A DNA stretch of 64,000 nucleotides, from positions 28,146,126-28,210,125 of the forward strand of contig OY821747.1 in the NCBI GenBank assembly GCA_963682055.1. The letters are read 5' to 3'. A program made the translations under genes and the position numbers. The stretch is from Primula veris (taxonomy: Eukaryota; Streptophyta; Magnoliopsida; Ericales; Primulaceae). How positions within the stretch are numbered: position 1 is the stretch's first letter; each line of letters starts with the position of its first letter. The notes under the pieces are model-generated. The model was not told the DNA's origin. It was given only the letters and a program-made list of their open reading frames with translations, and ran no database searches. Shown here in pieces: positions 1 to 10,644 of this stretch.

Positions 1-276
1 CATCAACGGAAAAAGCAAAAACACGACGTTGTGGACCAACAAGCCGATACATCTTCACCATTTACAAATCAGGTAGATAGTCCGCCAGAGTCTCGGTTAC
101 ATGATCCTCCACCGGTGTCTCAGTTACCCGATCTGCCACCGGAGTCTCAGTTACCCGATCCGCCACCGGAGTCTCAGTTACACGATCTCCCACCAGAGTC
201 TCAGGCGGAGGAGCCCGCACGAAAGAGGCGTAGACGTAAGACGCGTTGCGGGACTGGGGGTCACTTGGAATGTTAA
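1..276 (+). CDS. C-terminal end of an unidentified Pro/Glu-rich protein (5' partial)
   Basis: The frame is open from the first base of the window to a TAA at 274-276, so the visible 91 codons are probably the tail of a longer protein or exon. The N-terminal side is basic and polar. The middle is four 9-residue repeats of the type PPESQLPDL, encoded by a 27-bp tandem repeat. The C-terminal side carries a basic cluster (RKRRRRKTR) that could act as a nuclear localisation signal. No domain is recognised. It lies just outside the MULE relic that follows and could be an accessory ORF of that element or a host exon. I cannot tell which. Confidence 0.35.
   Translation, partial: HQRKKQKHDVVDQQADTSSPFTNQVDSPPESRLHDPPPVSQLPDLPPESQLPDPPPESQLHDLPPESQAEEPARKRRRRKTRCGTGGHLEC
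88..204 (+). repeat. 27-bp tandem repeat inside the Pro/Glu-rich ORF
   Basis: Four in-frame 27-bp units (88-195) plus a 9-bp partial unit. Each begins gagtctcag or a close variant and ends ccaccg or ccacca. Because 27 is a multiple of three, the repeat adds nine-residue blocks without breaking the frame. Confidence 0.75.
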
Positions 277-279
277 ATT

Positions 280-540
280 TTATTTTTATTATGTTAACTT
301 CATAGTCTTGAAGAAGTCGTTTTGTGTTGGCTTTATAAGTACAATTTTTGTGGGGCGGATGACTTTGGAACACTATGGTTCTATCTGTGTATTCTGGATT
401 TTGTAACTATGGAATAAAATTCTGACTTTGTGTATTTTGACTTTGTGTTGGCTTTATAAGTTCAGTTTTTTTGTTCAATGGTTTTTCATCAGTTACCCCG
501 TTTTTCAGGATAAGTCAAAAAGCTGCTTTTTGAATTTCTA
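280..540. other. No gene seen; AT/T-rich spacer
   Basis: T-rich sequence after the stop codon with possible polyadenylation signals (aataaaat near 413-420). No convincing coding sequence. Confidence 0.5.
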
Positions 541-543
541 CAG

Positions 544-721
544 AAACGATCGGTCGTTGTCTGTAAAACGATCGGTCGTTTTTCTTGTGGACTCTCTGGA
601 AGAAATTAGAACCAAAACGATCGGTCGTTTAATTCTTACGATCGGTCATTTTTATTCTGTACTCACTAGAAGAAATATGTTCTGAAATGATCGGTCGTTT
701 CTGCCTTACGATCGGTCGTTT
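544..721 (+). repeat. Left cluster: six AACGATCGGTCGTT motifs
   Basis: Copies at about 544-558, 565-582, 614-630, 638-651 (variant TCATT), 685-700 (variant ATGA) and 708-721. The spacing is irregular (about 20-50 bp), so this is a dispersed cluster and not a simple tandem array. Confidence 0.85.
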
Positions 722-848
722 CTGTCTTTAGCAAATATTCGGTTTTCTCGACATAGTTCGAAAGCTCGTAATTTGTTCGATTTAATTCCGATTGAGATTC
801 TGCTTGAACTGTTGGCTTCGTATTTACGTAATCTATCATTTTGAACCT

Positions 849-2464
849 TTAACATGCTAGATAAATGATTAGTACGCAAAACATCCGATTAAATGCACAA
901 CAAATGGGAAAAACATGATTATCTGCATCCGATGCCATGGCCAACAAAATCTTACCTTTATACTTCCCATATAAGTGAGTAGCATCAATAGCGATAACTG
1001 GCCTACAATACTGAAATGCATCAATAACGGCCTTAAATGTGAAGAAAAATCTGTTCAATACCTCACCTACTGGATTTCCTACCACATCGTAAACTGGCGT
1101 TGTCTCATAAGAAGCTACGGTACCGAGATTATACTTTTGAAGCGCTTTCATAAATTTAGGTAAAACCTTATACGAGTCTTCCCAATTACCAAATATCTCT
1201 GTGATTACTTTTTGTTTACCTAAATAAGCTTTTTTATATGAAACTGACATTTCAAAGCGGGCATTCACAATCTCTTTAACTAATGAAATCTTCATCATAG
1301 GATTAGTTGTGATGGCATTTCGAATGGTTTGGGCAACAAGATTGGAATCTAACTGTGGATGATCAGTTGTAAGCTCGGCATAAATGCATGTATGAGGACC
1401 GTTGTACACCGACACTTCAAAAAATCCATGTTTTTTTCTTAGTGAAGCTCGTAGTTTCCATTTGCATTTTTGAGTTTCGGCCAGTTTACAACGAATTTCC
1501 CAAAATTTTGCCTTCGAACTTTTAGTGCAAAAATGGATGTTACGTTTGATTGACCAAAGTTTTATTCCCTTTTTCAACATTTCTTTATCCTTAAATAAAA
1601 GACCAATAAAAGGATCATTAACTTGAGGATCCCAAAATCCAGGATACATCATATAATTTCTTCTCTGGTTACTATAATTTTCTTGAGTGTCGAACGGTTC
1701 ATTAAACAAAATTGACATTGGTTGATGCATAGGAATTTCATCGGGAATAGTATTATTCGGCCATTGTGACCCAATTGATTGGTCGTTTTCATCCTCATCC
1801 ATATACGAGCCCATTTCACATGATAATTCTTCATTGTCAACTTCTTCTACATTTTCTTCGTCATCGTCAGACTCGTTTTCGCTAATATTGACGTCCGGAT
1901 CTTCATCATCTGGTTCATCCCCAAGTTCTATCTCAATTATATTTTTCGACCAACCAATATTATCTGACAATCGACACACTGCATCCAAATATGTCAAATC
2001 TGGTTCGTTGTTCTTAGAATATACCTCTCGAATTGGCTCTTGTCGAATGGGTGTTCTACTTGATGTACCGATTTCATTAGTGGAAAGAATATTATAATAC
2101 GACCCGTAATCTTGATCAGAAGAGTAAACTTTCTTCCATTTTCTATAAACGTTCTTCCATTTTCTTCTATTAACTCAAGCATGGTTTCCAACGAATCATT
2201 ATCATCAACAGCCAATCGCATATATTTAAACTCATTAAGTGTAGTCAGATATGGATAACGACATGTTAAACTCAAACGATTTGAAGTCGATGACACATCA
2301 AGTTTTTTAAACAATTTTTCCAAAAATTTGTCGTATGTCGTGTTTCTAGATACCTTAAAATTTTTTTTATAAGAAATATCATAAGATAACCCCTCGCTAA
2401 TAGTTTCCATCATCGTACCTCCCCAATAACACATAATTGTAGGATTTTTCATTTCGATAACCAC
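849..2464 (-). pseudogene. Mutator-like (MULE/MuDR) transposase, N-terminal part, frameshifted and 3'-truncated
   Basis: The first ORF (2464 down to about 2115) encodes a PB1-like N-terminal domain typical of plant MULE transposases (start MVIEMKNPTIMCYWGG, then a VSRNTTYDKFLEKL-type segment). A frameshift near 2115-2125 moves the reading into the ORF that ends at 849. That ORF has an acidic linker (many D/E, residues about 25-90) and a MuDR DNA-binding domain (DPFIGLLFKDKEMLKKGIKLW, then the FWEIRCKLAETQKCKWKLRA region with two Cys). It then enters the MULE catalytic domain at VIAIDATHLYGKYKG, which holds the first catalytic Asp. The protein stops about 40 residues later, so the second Asp and the Glu are missing. 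It is a relic that cannot encode an active transposase. Confidence 0.8.
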
Positions 2465-2499
2465 AAGGTCAAACTATCAATTTTACTCAAATAATACTC

Positions 2500-2795
2500 T
2501 AACAACACACACAAAAAAACCTAAATAAGATGAGCTCTGTTTTTTTTTTAAAATAAGATTGAAAATAGTGGAAACTGTGTTGAAAAATAGTGGAAAAAAC
2601 CGAGTCTTTACAAAATATTGAGTCATATAGAAACATAGAGTCTTTACAAAATATTGAGCTTTTATCTGTTTTGGAAGAGCTCTGAGATTTGCCCTAAAAT
2701 ATGATTGGGAGAGATATCTAAGAGCTCTGTTTTTTTTTTTTTAAAAGTAAAGAGGAGTTCTGGGAAGAGATTTAAATATGAATTTCACAGAACTT
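2500..2795. other. No gene seen; AT-rich sequence with short duplications
   Basis: Contains two similar stretches beginning gagctctgtttttttt (about 2530 and 2722) and two of gagtctttacaaaatattgag (about 2602 and 2638). No ORF or RNA gene recognised. Confidence 0.4.
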
Positions 2796-3068
2796 ACTTC
2801 GTTAATTGTATTAACGAAGTATTTCTGAAAAACGACCGATCGTTTTTGGTGCAAATTGTTCCAGTAAGTTCATGATAAAAACGACCGATCGTTTTTCAGA
2901 AAACGACCGATCGTTTTTCAGAAAACGACCGATGGTTTTCTGATTTCACATAATTTCATTAATTGAATTAACGAAGTAGTATTTAAATATTTTTTTACCA
3001 ACTTCGTCAATTCAATTGACGAAGTAGTATTTAATTTTTTAAAAGTTCGTCAATTCAATTAACGAAGA
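2796..3068. repeat. Four near-identical ACTTCGT...ACGAAGT palindromes
   Basis: Palindromes at 2796-2820 (11-bp perfect arms, 3-nt centre), about 2955-2977 (imperfect), 3001-3025 (12-bp perfect arms around one base) and 3044-3068 (near perfect). They interleave with the right AACGACCGATCGTT cluster. They may be part of the MULE terminal region or independent small hairpin repeats. Confidence 0.75.
2829..2939 (-). repeat. Right cluster: four AACGACCGATCGTT motifs (inverted relative to the left cluster)
   Basis: Copies at about 2829-2846, 2878-2896, 2900-2917 and 2922-2939 (last one with GATGG). They are reverse complements of the left-cluster motif at 544-721. Confidence 0.85.
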
Positions 3069-3158
3069 TAAAGAAGTAGACCATTTTGGGAATTTTAAAG
3101 AAAGGTAACCCATTCTGGGATTTTTCAGTCCCAAGTCCTATTTTGGCAAAAAACTCTT

Positions 3159-3356
3159 TAAAATTAGGGTATGAAATTTTAAAATTAGGGAATGAAGTTT
3201 TGAAATTAGGATATGAAGTTTTGAAATTAGGATATGAAGTTTTAAAATTAGAGTATGAAGTTTTAAAATTAGGGTATGAAGTTTTTGAAATTAGGGTATG
3301 AAGTTTTGAAATCAGGGTATGAAGTTTTAAAATTAGGGTATGACGTTTTATAATTA
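3159..3356 (+). repeat. 21-bp tandem array
   Basis: About nine units of a 21-bp repeat of the form tatgaagttttgaaattagg, with small length changes near the 3' end. Both strands are open through parts of it only because the unit length is a multiple of three; I do not regard those ORFs as genes. The Tat element inserted about 45 bp downstream. Confidence 0.85.
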
Positions 3357-3402
3357 GCATATGCATATTTTGTGAGTTTTTAATCATTTTTAGAGAGATA
3401 TG

Positions 3403-3956
3403 TGATAGAACATAAAAATTGGACCCGAATGTATCTATTCGGGTACGAATCGACCCACCCATCATAGAGGGGTATCCAATGCTTAAATGGGTTATGACAT
3501 GCTTTTCTTTGAGAATAAGAATAGATAATACTAAAAGCCCAAGCCCAATTAATTAGGGACCCATGCCTGAAAAATCCCATGAGATGGAGACATTTGACAA
3601 CATCCTAGGAGGCCTAATTGCCTATAAATAGCCAAGTATCCCCCCTAAGAAAGGGACCAAAAATCATACCTAAAAAATATAGAGAGAAGGAGAGAAAAGA
3701 TAAAAACTAGTCAGAACGTATCACATCAATAGTCTAACCGAGCAGGGCAGAGAGTCGAGCACCGAAGAGAAGAGAAAGATCACGTCCGGATCAAACAGTG
3801 AATCCGAGCATAAATATAGTGATAGAATTGTAGTCCGAACAATGGCAATTGCCGAACAAGAATAAAAATCAAGAAGTGTTCATCGTTTATTGTCGATCCA
3901 TTTATATATCATTGTTGAAAAGCCTAACGCAACCGACCAAAGTTATGGCTTTGTCA
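3403..3956 (+). repeat. 5' LTR of the Tat element
   Basis: 554 bp with TG...CA ends. It contains a plausible TATA (tataaata near 3624-3631). It differs from the 3' LTR at about five sites, four of them transitions. Confidence 0.95.
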
Positions 3957-3958
3957 AA

Positions 3959-3976
3959 TGGCGCCGTCTCCGGGAA
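3959..3976 (+). other. Primer binding site, tRNA-Asp type
   Basis: Two bases after the 5' LTR lies TGGCGCCGTCTCCGGGAA. It closely resembles the tRNA-Asp-complementary primer site (TGGCGCCGTTGCCGGGG-type) used by many plant Gypsy elements, with mismatches in the middle. Confidence 0.8.
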
Positions 3977-4036
3977 TCATCTAGTTCCCAACTAGCTTCG
4001 AAATCGAACACCAACGTTCCACCAGACGAGCAACAA

Positions 4037-6170
4037 ATGGCAAATACCAACGAAGAAACTCGCCCAGAGGAAGTAGGCACATCGACAAACCAGGAAATCC
4101 CAGTCCACAAAGACGTGTTAGGGCATCTCCTCAACATCAGAGACCGATACGAAGCGCTTCAGGTTGGATCTCGACTTACCGTCTCTAACGTCCAAACAGA
4201 ACAACAAACCGACCACCCCCCTTATGTCGATGGTCTCGTCGATGAAAACCCTACGGACACGGACGCAGAACGGGCACCACCCGTGATTAGGCATGTGGGG
4301 ACACTCTTGCCAGATGACTGCCATCCCAATAATGCAGGGCCAAGTTCAAAGGCCCCTCAGCCAGCAGCCTCGGTCAACTCCAGTCCCCAACGGGTTCGTT
4401 TTCAAACGAACGAAGCCCACGACCCCATACTAGAACAGGTAGTCCCATATCCACCCGTCACACCGCGGATAATTAGGCCGTACAATGTGGAACTACAGAA
4501 CCCTATTCGACAAGATAGGACTACGGTCGCACTGGCACGGGCCATAGAAAAACGTAATGCCATGCTACAATTCCAGCTAGAGGCATGCATGTCGGCCATG
4601 GCAGCGGCCAGCATCACGATACCGCCCATCCCACCGACCAACACGCAAACCGACTCTCGACGTGAAGCGGAAGATTCTGCTTACCGAGCAGCGATGGCAG
4701 CGACGGGCCGACCCCATGATACGAGGATACCAAGACAGGGAGAACCCGTCCCGAGAATAACCCCGACAGTCTACGGTCACCAAGGTGCGCCTCCTCTGCC
4801 CGACTTCGACAAAAATCCGAACGACGGAAGGAACGGTGACCACAGGGTCATAGTCGGTTACTATCCACAACACCCCTATGGGGGATATGCCCCTCACTAC
4901 CCGGCACCAGATGAAGCGTTCCAATAGGCTTGGGACACGTGCCAGGAGACTCCATGTACCGATCAGATAACTCGGTACCGCAATCATGTGGGGTTTGTCA
5001 TCCCCGAATTCAGACTATATGATGGAAGGAGCTGCCCCATCGATCACCTCCGACATTATAAAACAAGGATGGAGTTGTGGAGTGACGACAGTGCACTGAT
5101 GTGCAAATTTTTTTAAGAACAACTTGGGTCAGGAGGCGTCGTCGTGGTATCATAATCTACCACGGGGATCCATACGAAGCTGGGCTGAGCTCTTCCGGGC
5201 ATATTCCACCCGATATGCCGCTCATAGGAAGAAGAAGGTTAACATTGAAACCCTTCTAAAAATGGCTATGTTGCCTAATGAGAGGCTCCAGGACTACTGC
5301 ATACGCTTCATCGACGTGGCGAACCAAATCCCGTAGTACGCCAATAACATAGCCATCCAGAACTTCATCAACTCTATCTCCAGCGGCTATTAGGCGAGAA
5401 GGAAATTCATTGGCAAGAATTTTACGACCATTGACGCCCTTCTGGCCTATTGCACCCACCTTACTGATAAGAATGAAGAGATGCAAGTCCTCAACCGGGC
5501 TCCACCAAGAAGAGAGACGATCCGAGAAGCTCAGGTGGACCGCAAGAGAGCCAAAAACAATCTTGGGGAACTAGTCCCCCAATCCAAACGAGACAAGGGT
5601 CCCGAGGTTCAGCGAAGGGAATACAGACCCATAGAGCCCGAGCCCAAGCCTCTCCGAATCTCCTATCCAACGCCGCCCAGACCACCTCAGCAAGGTCGAG
5701 GGCCAGAAAGGGAGCGCCAGAGGCGTTATGAACCAGTCGAGTTGAAGTACTCTTTCAACCTGTCGGCCGAAGATATCCTAAAGGATATATGCAAAGAAAG
5801 CTGGTATGCCCGACCCGAACCAATCCATTCCCCCCATGATTCCAGAGACACCAAGCTCTTCTGCGCCTATCATGAGGATCACAGCCATCTCACCGAGCAT
5901 TGCCGACACCTGCGGTGGAAGATGAACACATGGGGAGATGCCGGGTTGCTCAATAAATTCATCAAGGGCGCCAGGGACAAGGGCAATCAGCTAGTCATCG
6001 AAGGAACGGACAACCGACAAGGTAAAACGATCAACGTTGTCCACTTGTCTCGGCCCAAGAGCACCGGGCGGGATCGATCCCAACAAAGGCAGTTGGCCCA
6101 CTTCGGGCAAGTAGCTAAAGCTTCGCAGGCGTCTACCTCAAAGCGGCAGTGCATGCCGCAGAGACACCCA
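4037..6170 (+). pseudogene. gag: Tat-element gag (broken)
   Basis: The first in-frame ATG after the LTR is at 4037 (MANTNEETRPEEVG). The N-terminal third is polar and low in recognisable structure. A retrotransposon gag capsid domain (SWYHNLPRGSIRSWAELFRA) lies around 5120-5340, followed by the Tat-type zinc-like motif CAYHEDHSHLTEHC around 5862-5903. Breaks: in-frame TAG at 4925, an apparent extra T in a seven-T run at 5108-5114 that shifts the frame, and in-frame TAGs at 5334 and 5391. Each TAG fits a CAG Gln codon changed by one C-to-T transition. Gag would normally package the element RNA into particles; this copy cannot make a full protein without readthrough. Confidence 0.85.
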
Positions 6171-6593
6171 CCCATTTCTTTCTCAAATCTTGATGAAGAA
6201 GGGGTGATATACCCTCACGGGGACGCCATTAACCTACGCGTCCAAATCGGCATTGACACCGTTAGCAAAGTGCTAGTCGACCAAGGAGCCTCTTGTGACA
6301 TAATGTACAAAGAGCTCTTCGACAAAATGGAACTCAAATTGCAAGATCTGCAGCCCACTGATGTCACCCTGATCGGATTCATCTCTGAGACGACGAAGCC
6401 GTTAGGAAAGATTGTCCTAAATGTTACCACGGGATCCGTATCTGTCCCTGTGGAATTCTTGGTGGTCAATGATAATTTCGGCCACAATGCGATCTTGGGC
6501 CGACCGTGGCTTCATGCTATGCGGGCGATACCTTCCACGTACCACCAGAAGGTGAAATACCTTAATGCCAAGGGGGAGATCGAGACAGCCTGA
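6171..6593 (+). pseudogene. pol: Tat-element aspartic protease domain (pol N-terminus)
   Basis: In frame with the end of gag. The catalytic motif is VDQGASCDIMY, with the active-site Asp codon at 6279. The conserved second half is ILGRPWLHAMRAIPSTYHQ around 6493-6550, which fits retropepsin-like proteases of plant Gypsy elements. The frame ends at TGA 6591-6593, consistent with an Arg CGA codon changed by C-to-T. Coding similarity continues past the stop. A frameshift between about 6720 and 6745 then moves the reading into the RT frame. Confidence 0.8.
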
Positions 6594-6720
6594 GGATGTC
6601 AGGAAGATTCGAGACGCTGTGAAGACATCACCGCTACGTTGAAAAGACAACTCGTAGTTGTCGAACAGCCCACAAGCGCAGGAAGGCTGATCGACCAAAT
6701 AGCACGAGCTGAGAGGGTCG

Positions 6721-7839
6721 TTGAAGAACAAGTCAGAGAAACGCTTTGAGGTGTATATCCCGGATACGGATGAGGAGCATTACTTCCTCATTAGAGATAG
6801 CCTTCCTAAAGAGGAATCCGAGGATATAGAAGCGTTCCTTTTCAGCAACATCGATAAGTTCGCTTGGAGCCCCAAAGACATGCCCGGTCTAGATCCGAAA
6901 ACGGCATGCCACCACCTCAGCGTAAATGCCGAATACAAGCCCATAGCTCAAAGGAGCCGGAAGGTGTCCGTCCAGCACAGAGCGGCTATAGTTGCTGAAG
7001 TCCGAAAGTTGTTGGCAGCAGGAGCAATACGGGAAGTGTTCTACTCGAAGTGGCTGTCCAATCCGGTCGTCGTCCCAAAGAAGAACGGGAAAGAAAGAGT
7101 CTGTATAGATTTTACCAATCTGAATAAAGCCTGCTCGAGGGATCCATTCCCCCTACCAAGGATTGATCAACTGGTGGACGCCACGGCGGGAGCCGAAAGG
7201 ATGACCTTCCTCGACGCATACTCGGGATATCATCAAATCCCCCTTGCCCCCGAAGATCAAGAAAAGACCTCGTTCATATCGCCTTTGGGAAACTATTGCT
7301 ATACGGTTATGCTGTTCGGCCTACGAAATGCGGGAGCGACATACCAAAGGATGATAACGAAGGTATGCCAAAAGCATATAGGGAAGACAATGGAAGTGTA
7401 CATAGACGACATGGTCGTCAAGAGCGAAAGGGCCACTTCCCACCTCCAGGACATTAAAGACGTCTTCCAAACGCTAGGCGGGCACAAACTAAAGCTTAAT
7501 GCTAGCAAATGTGCGTTTGGCATTAGCAAAGGGAAGTTTTTGGGGCATATGGTCAGCCAAAGAGTAATAGAGGCTAACCCCGACCAGATAACGGCTCTGC
7601 AAAACCTAGCAGCACCGAAGAATAAGAAGCAGGTGCAAGAGCTCACGGGGATGATGGCCGCACTAAGCAGGTTCATCAGTCGATCCGCAGATAAGGGACG
7701 ACCATTTTTTGAGACCCTCAAGAAGGATAAAAAGTTCGTATGGGACCCGGCGTGTGAGGTGTCATTCAACAACCTCAAAGAGTATCTAAGGACGCTGCCA
7801 CTGCTAGTAAGGCCGAATAAAGGAGATATTCTGGCCTGA
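6721..7839 (+). pseudogene. pol: Tat-element reverse transcriptase domain (pol)
   Basis: A long open segment with the RT domain in order: the VVVPKKNGKERVCIDFTNLN fingers motif, then PLPRIDQLVDATAG, then FLDAYSGYHQIPL with the first catalytic Asp. Next comes the active-site YIDD at 7399-7410 followed by MVVKS, which is typical of the Tat lineage. The thumb and connection region (GHMVSQRVIEANPDQI) follows. The frame is interrupted by TGA at 7837-7839, after which the same frame continues into RNase H. The RT core itself looks intact. Confidence 0.9.
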
Positions 7840-8745
7840 TACCTAGCAGTTTCTACTACAGCCGTGAGCGCAATCATCCTAAGAGAAGAAGGGCGCGAAC
7901 AATTTCCTATCTACTTCGTCAGCAAGACTCTGGTCGAGGCCGAAACACGCTACCTACCGCTGGAAAAGTTTTGTTTGGCGTTGGTCGTTGCTACCCGAAA
8001 ACTACCACACTACTTCATAGCTCACAAAGTCCAAGTCTACACGAAGTTCCACGTCAAGGAGTCCCTTCGACGGACGGATATCAGCGGTCGCGTGGCAGCA
8101 TGGGGGGTCGAGCTATCCCAATTTCATATCGAATTTGCTCCCCGACACGCCGTAAAGGGACAGGTGTTGGCTGATTTCGTCGCCGAGTTCACAGAAGGTT
8201 ATGACGAGCCCCTGACCATTTCACCACAGTCGCACTGGGAGATACATGTTGACGGATCGTCCACCAAGGACGGATCAGGAGCAGGCATCGTCCTCAAGTC
8301 CAGGGAAGGGACGATCATCGAGAAAAACATCAAGTTGGGCTTCCGAGCTACTAACAACGAGGCGGAATACGAAGCCATGATCAATGGCATGCTCATCGCC
8401 CGATCCCTCGGATGCACCCACTTGATTGCTAGCTCCGACTCCATGCTAATCGTCAACCAGGCTACTAGTGAATACCAAGCCAAGGACGACCGGATGATCC
8501 TATACCAAGAGAGAGTCCAGAGCATAATGGCCAGGTTTGAACAGTGCGAATTAATCAGAATTAATCGCACCGAGAACGCCCACACCGACTCATTAGCAAC
8601 CCTAGCTTCGACATTGGCTTTAGCCAACACTCGGTCAATCACAGTGGAACTTCTGGAAACCCCGAGCATAATTAGACGGATAGAGAGAATCACGTCAGTA
8701 CAATACGAACTTGGATGGATGGACGACATGATGCACTATTTGTGA
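7840..8745 (+). pseudogene. pol: Tat-element RNase H domain plus second RNase H-type domain
   Basis: The first half (about 7843-8200) is the RT-linked RNase H remnant (YFVSKTLVEAETRYLPLEK ... HAVKGQVLADFVAEF). The second half (8230-8620) is an additional RNase H of the kind described in Tat elements. It shows WEIHVDGSSTKDGSGAGIVL with catalytic Asp at 8251, NNEAEYEAM with the Glu, and SSDSMLIVNQ with the next Asp. The end is TGA 8743-8745 in the same frame as the following integrase, again consistent with CGA to TGA. Confidence 0.88.
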
Positions 8746-9965
8746 AACGGGACACTCCCGACAAACAAGATAAAAGCGTTGAAAATCACAAGAAAGGCCC
8801 CTCGGTTCTGGCTATCCGAGGACGACAAGCTGTACAAATCTAGTTACCATGGACCCCATCTTCTGTGCGTCCGGCCCGAGCTGCAACAGCCAGTCTTGGA
8901 GGAAATCCACGAAGGATCGTGCGGAGCACACATCAAGGGAAGGTCCCTCGCTAACAAGGCTATCACACAAGGTTATTGGTGGCCCTATATCAAGAGAGAC
9001 GCCGACATCTACATACAAAGATGCGACAAGTGTCAAAGATTCGCCAAGATATCTCGGCTTCCGTCGTCCATGATGACCCCAGTATCGGCTCCGTGGCCTT
9101 TTGCACAATGGGCAATTGATTTGGTCGGTAAACTTCCAAGAGCCCCAGGCAGCGTGGAATATCTAATCGTAGCGACGGATTACTTCACCAAATGGGTCGA
9201 AGCTAAACCCCCCGAGAAATCAAAGCCAGCAACGTTAAACAGTTCATCTGGGAGTACATCATCACCAGGTTCGGTATAGCATACGCTATAGTTGCCGACA
9301 ACGGAACCCAGTTCAAAGATGCCAACCTGCAGCTGTGGTATGAAGAGCTCGGTATCCGGAAATTTTATTCAACGCCGACATACCCACAGGGCAATGGACA
9401 AGCTGAGGTGTCAAACCGAACAATACTAGATGGCATCAAGACAACATTGGAACAAGCAAAGGGAAGATGGCCCGAGCGGTTACTTAACGTCTTATGGTCG
9501 TGCCGTACCACGCCCAAGACGGGCACCAAGGAGACCCCGTTCAGCCTAGCGTACGGCGTCGAGGCCATCATACCGACGGAAATCGGGCTGTCCACACTCC
9601 GAACAACTTTAGTCGAACAAGGAAACAATAAACAAAGAATGAGAGAAGAACTCGACCTGCTGGACGAGAAACGGGAGATAGCAGCCCTGACACTAGCGAA
9701 GTACCAGCAAAGCGTTAAGCAAGCCTATGACAAAAGGGTGAAAGGGACCAAGGAATTTACGGTAGGAGAGCTGGTGTTGTGGCGAGTAACGGTCTATACC
9801 AGGAACGAGATACATGGCAAACTGGGCCCTACCTGGGAAGGCCCATACGAAATCGTCAAAAGAACAAGCCCGACGACCTACAAGACCAAAAGCGTTCTGT
9901 TCGAGAATAGCCGAGGAGAAAAGAATTCATGGAACGTAACGAATCTCAAGAAATACTATGTATGA
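8746..9965 (+). pseudogene. pol: Tat-element integrase (frameshifted)
   Basis: The HHCC zinc-binding region (HIKGRSLANK ... CDKCQRF) lies around 8929-9045. The catalytic triad is present in the DNA: Asp at 9118 (AIDLVG), Asp at 9297 (VADNGTQF) and Glu at 9405 (GQAEVSNRT). A frameshift near 9210-9232 places the first Asp in one frame and the other two in another. The C-terminal region ends with GPYEIVKRTSPTTYK ... SWNVTNLKKYYV and a TGA. Integrase inserts the cDNA into the genome; this copy could not make an intact enzyme. Confidence 0.88.
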
Positions 9966-10084
9966 ACTGGCTTCCATTACAGGTCACAACGTACCTCTAC
10001 TTTGTCCTAACAATAGTTTTGAATTCATAAGATATTGCGCTATTTACCAGGGTTGAGGAATACTAACGGTAGTTTTGAATTCAT

Positions 10085-10580
10085 AAGAAATTCCTAAACG
10101 GCATGTAGCTTATTGCCTAGGAATACTAAAAGTCCTCCAACATAACCGGAGGCACAAGAAATTCCTAAACGGCATGTAGCTTATTGCCTAGGAATACTAA
10201 AAGTCCTCCAACGTAACCGGAGGCATAAGAAATTCCTAAACGACATGTAGCTTATTGCCCAGGAATACTAAAAGTCCTCCAACGTAACCGGAGGCACAAG
10301 AAATTCCTAAACGGCATGTAGCTTATTGCCTAGGAATATTAAAAGTCCTCCAACGTAACCGGAGGCATAAGAAATTCCTAAACGGCATGTAGCTTATTGC
10401 CTAGGAATACTAAAAGTCCTCCAACGTAACCGGAGGCATAAGAAATTCCTAAACGGCATGTAGCTTATTGCCTAGGAATACTAAAAGTCCTCCAACGTAA
10501 CCGGGGGCATAAGAAATTCCTAAACGGCATGTACCTTATTGCCTAGGATACTAAAGTCCTCCAACGTAACCGGAGGCATA
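10085..10580 (+). repeat. 71-bp tandem array in the Tat 3' region, about seven copies
   Basis: Units start at 10085, 10156, 10227, 10298, 10369, 10440 and 10511, so the period is exactly 71 bp; the last unit is slightly shortened. Each unit begins aagaaattcctaaacgg and ends accggaggcat or accggaggcac. A more diverged repeat with the same gaattcataag start lies just upstream (about 10018-10084). Tandem repeats in the 3' untranslated region are known in Tat/Ogre-type elements. Confidence 0.95.
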
Positions 10581-10644
10581 TGGAATAATAGCTCAGTCCC
10601 ACTTATGCAGGTACCAGCTCCATTAAGGAAAAAAAGGGGCAGAC

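Larger units (their letters stand above)
544..2939 (-). mobile_element. Mutator-like element relic with inverted flanking palindrome clusters
   Basis: A minus-strand MULE transposase relic (849-2464) is flanked on the left by six copies and on the right by four copies of a 14-18 bp imperfect palindrome. The arms are AACGA/TCGTT. The asymmetric centre reads TCGG on the left and CCGA on the right, so the two clusters are in inverted orientation, as terminal inverted repeat regions would be. I see no clear 9-bp target duplication, and the true termini may lie further out. Confidence 0.5.

Noticed and set aside
428..685. Plus-strand 85-residue ORF over the left palindrome cluster
   Set aside because: Composed of the repeated motif and T-rich sequence; no homology.
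3055..3465. ORFs on both strands over 3.06-3.47 kb
   Set aside because: They are open only because the 21-bp tandem repeat is a multiple of three and lacks stops.
7299..9628. Minus-strand ORFs opposite the Tat pol (7299-7877, 8199-8729, 9365-9628)
   Set aside because: Shadows of conserved sense domains; unlike the 11-20 kb antisense genes they have no promoter or splice signals.
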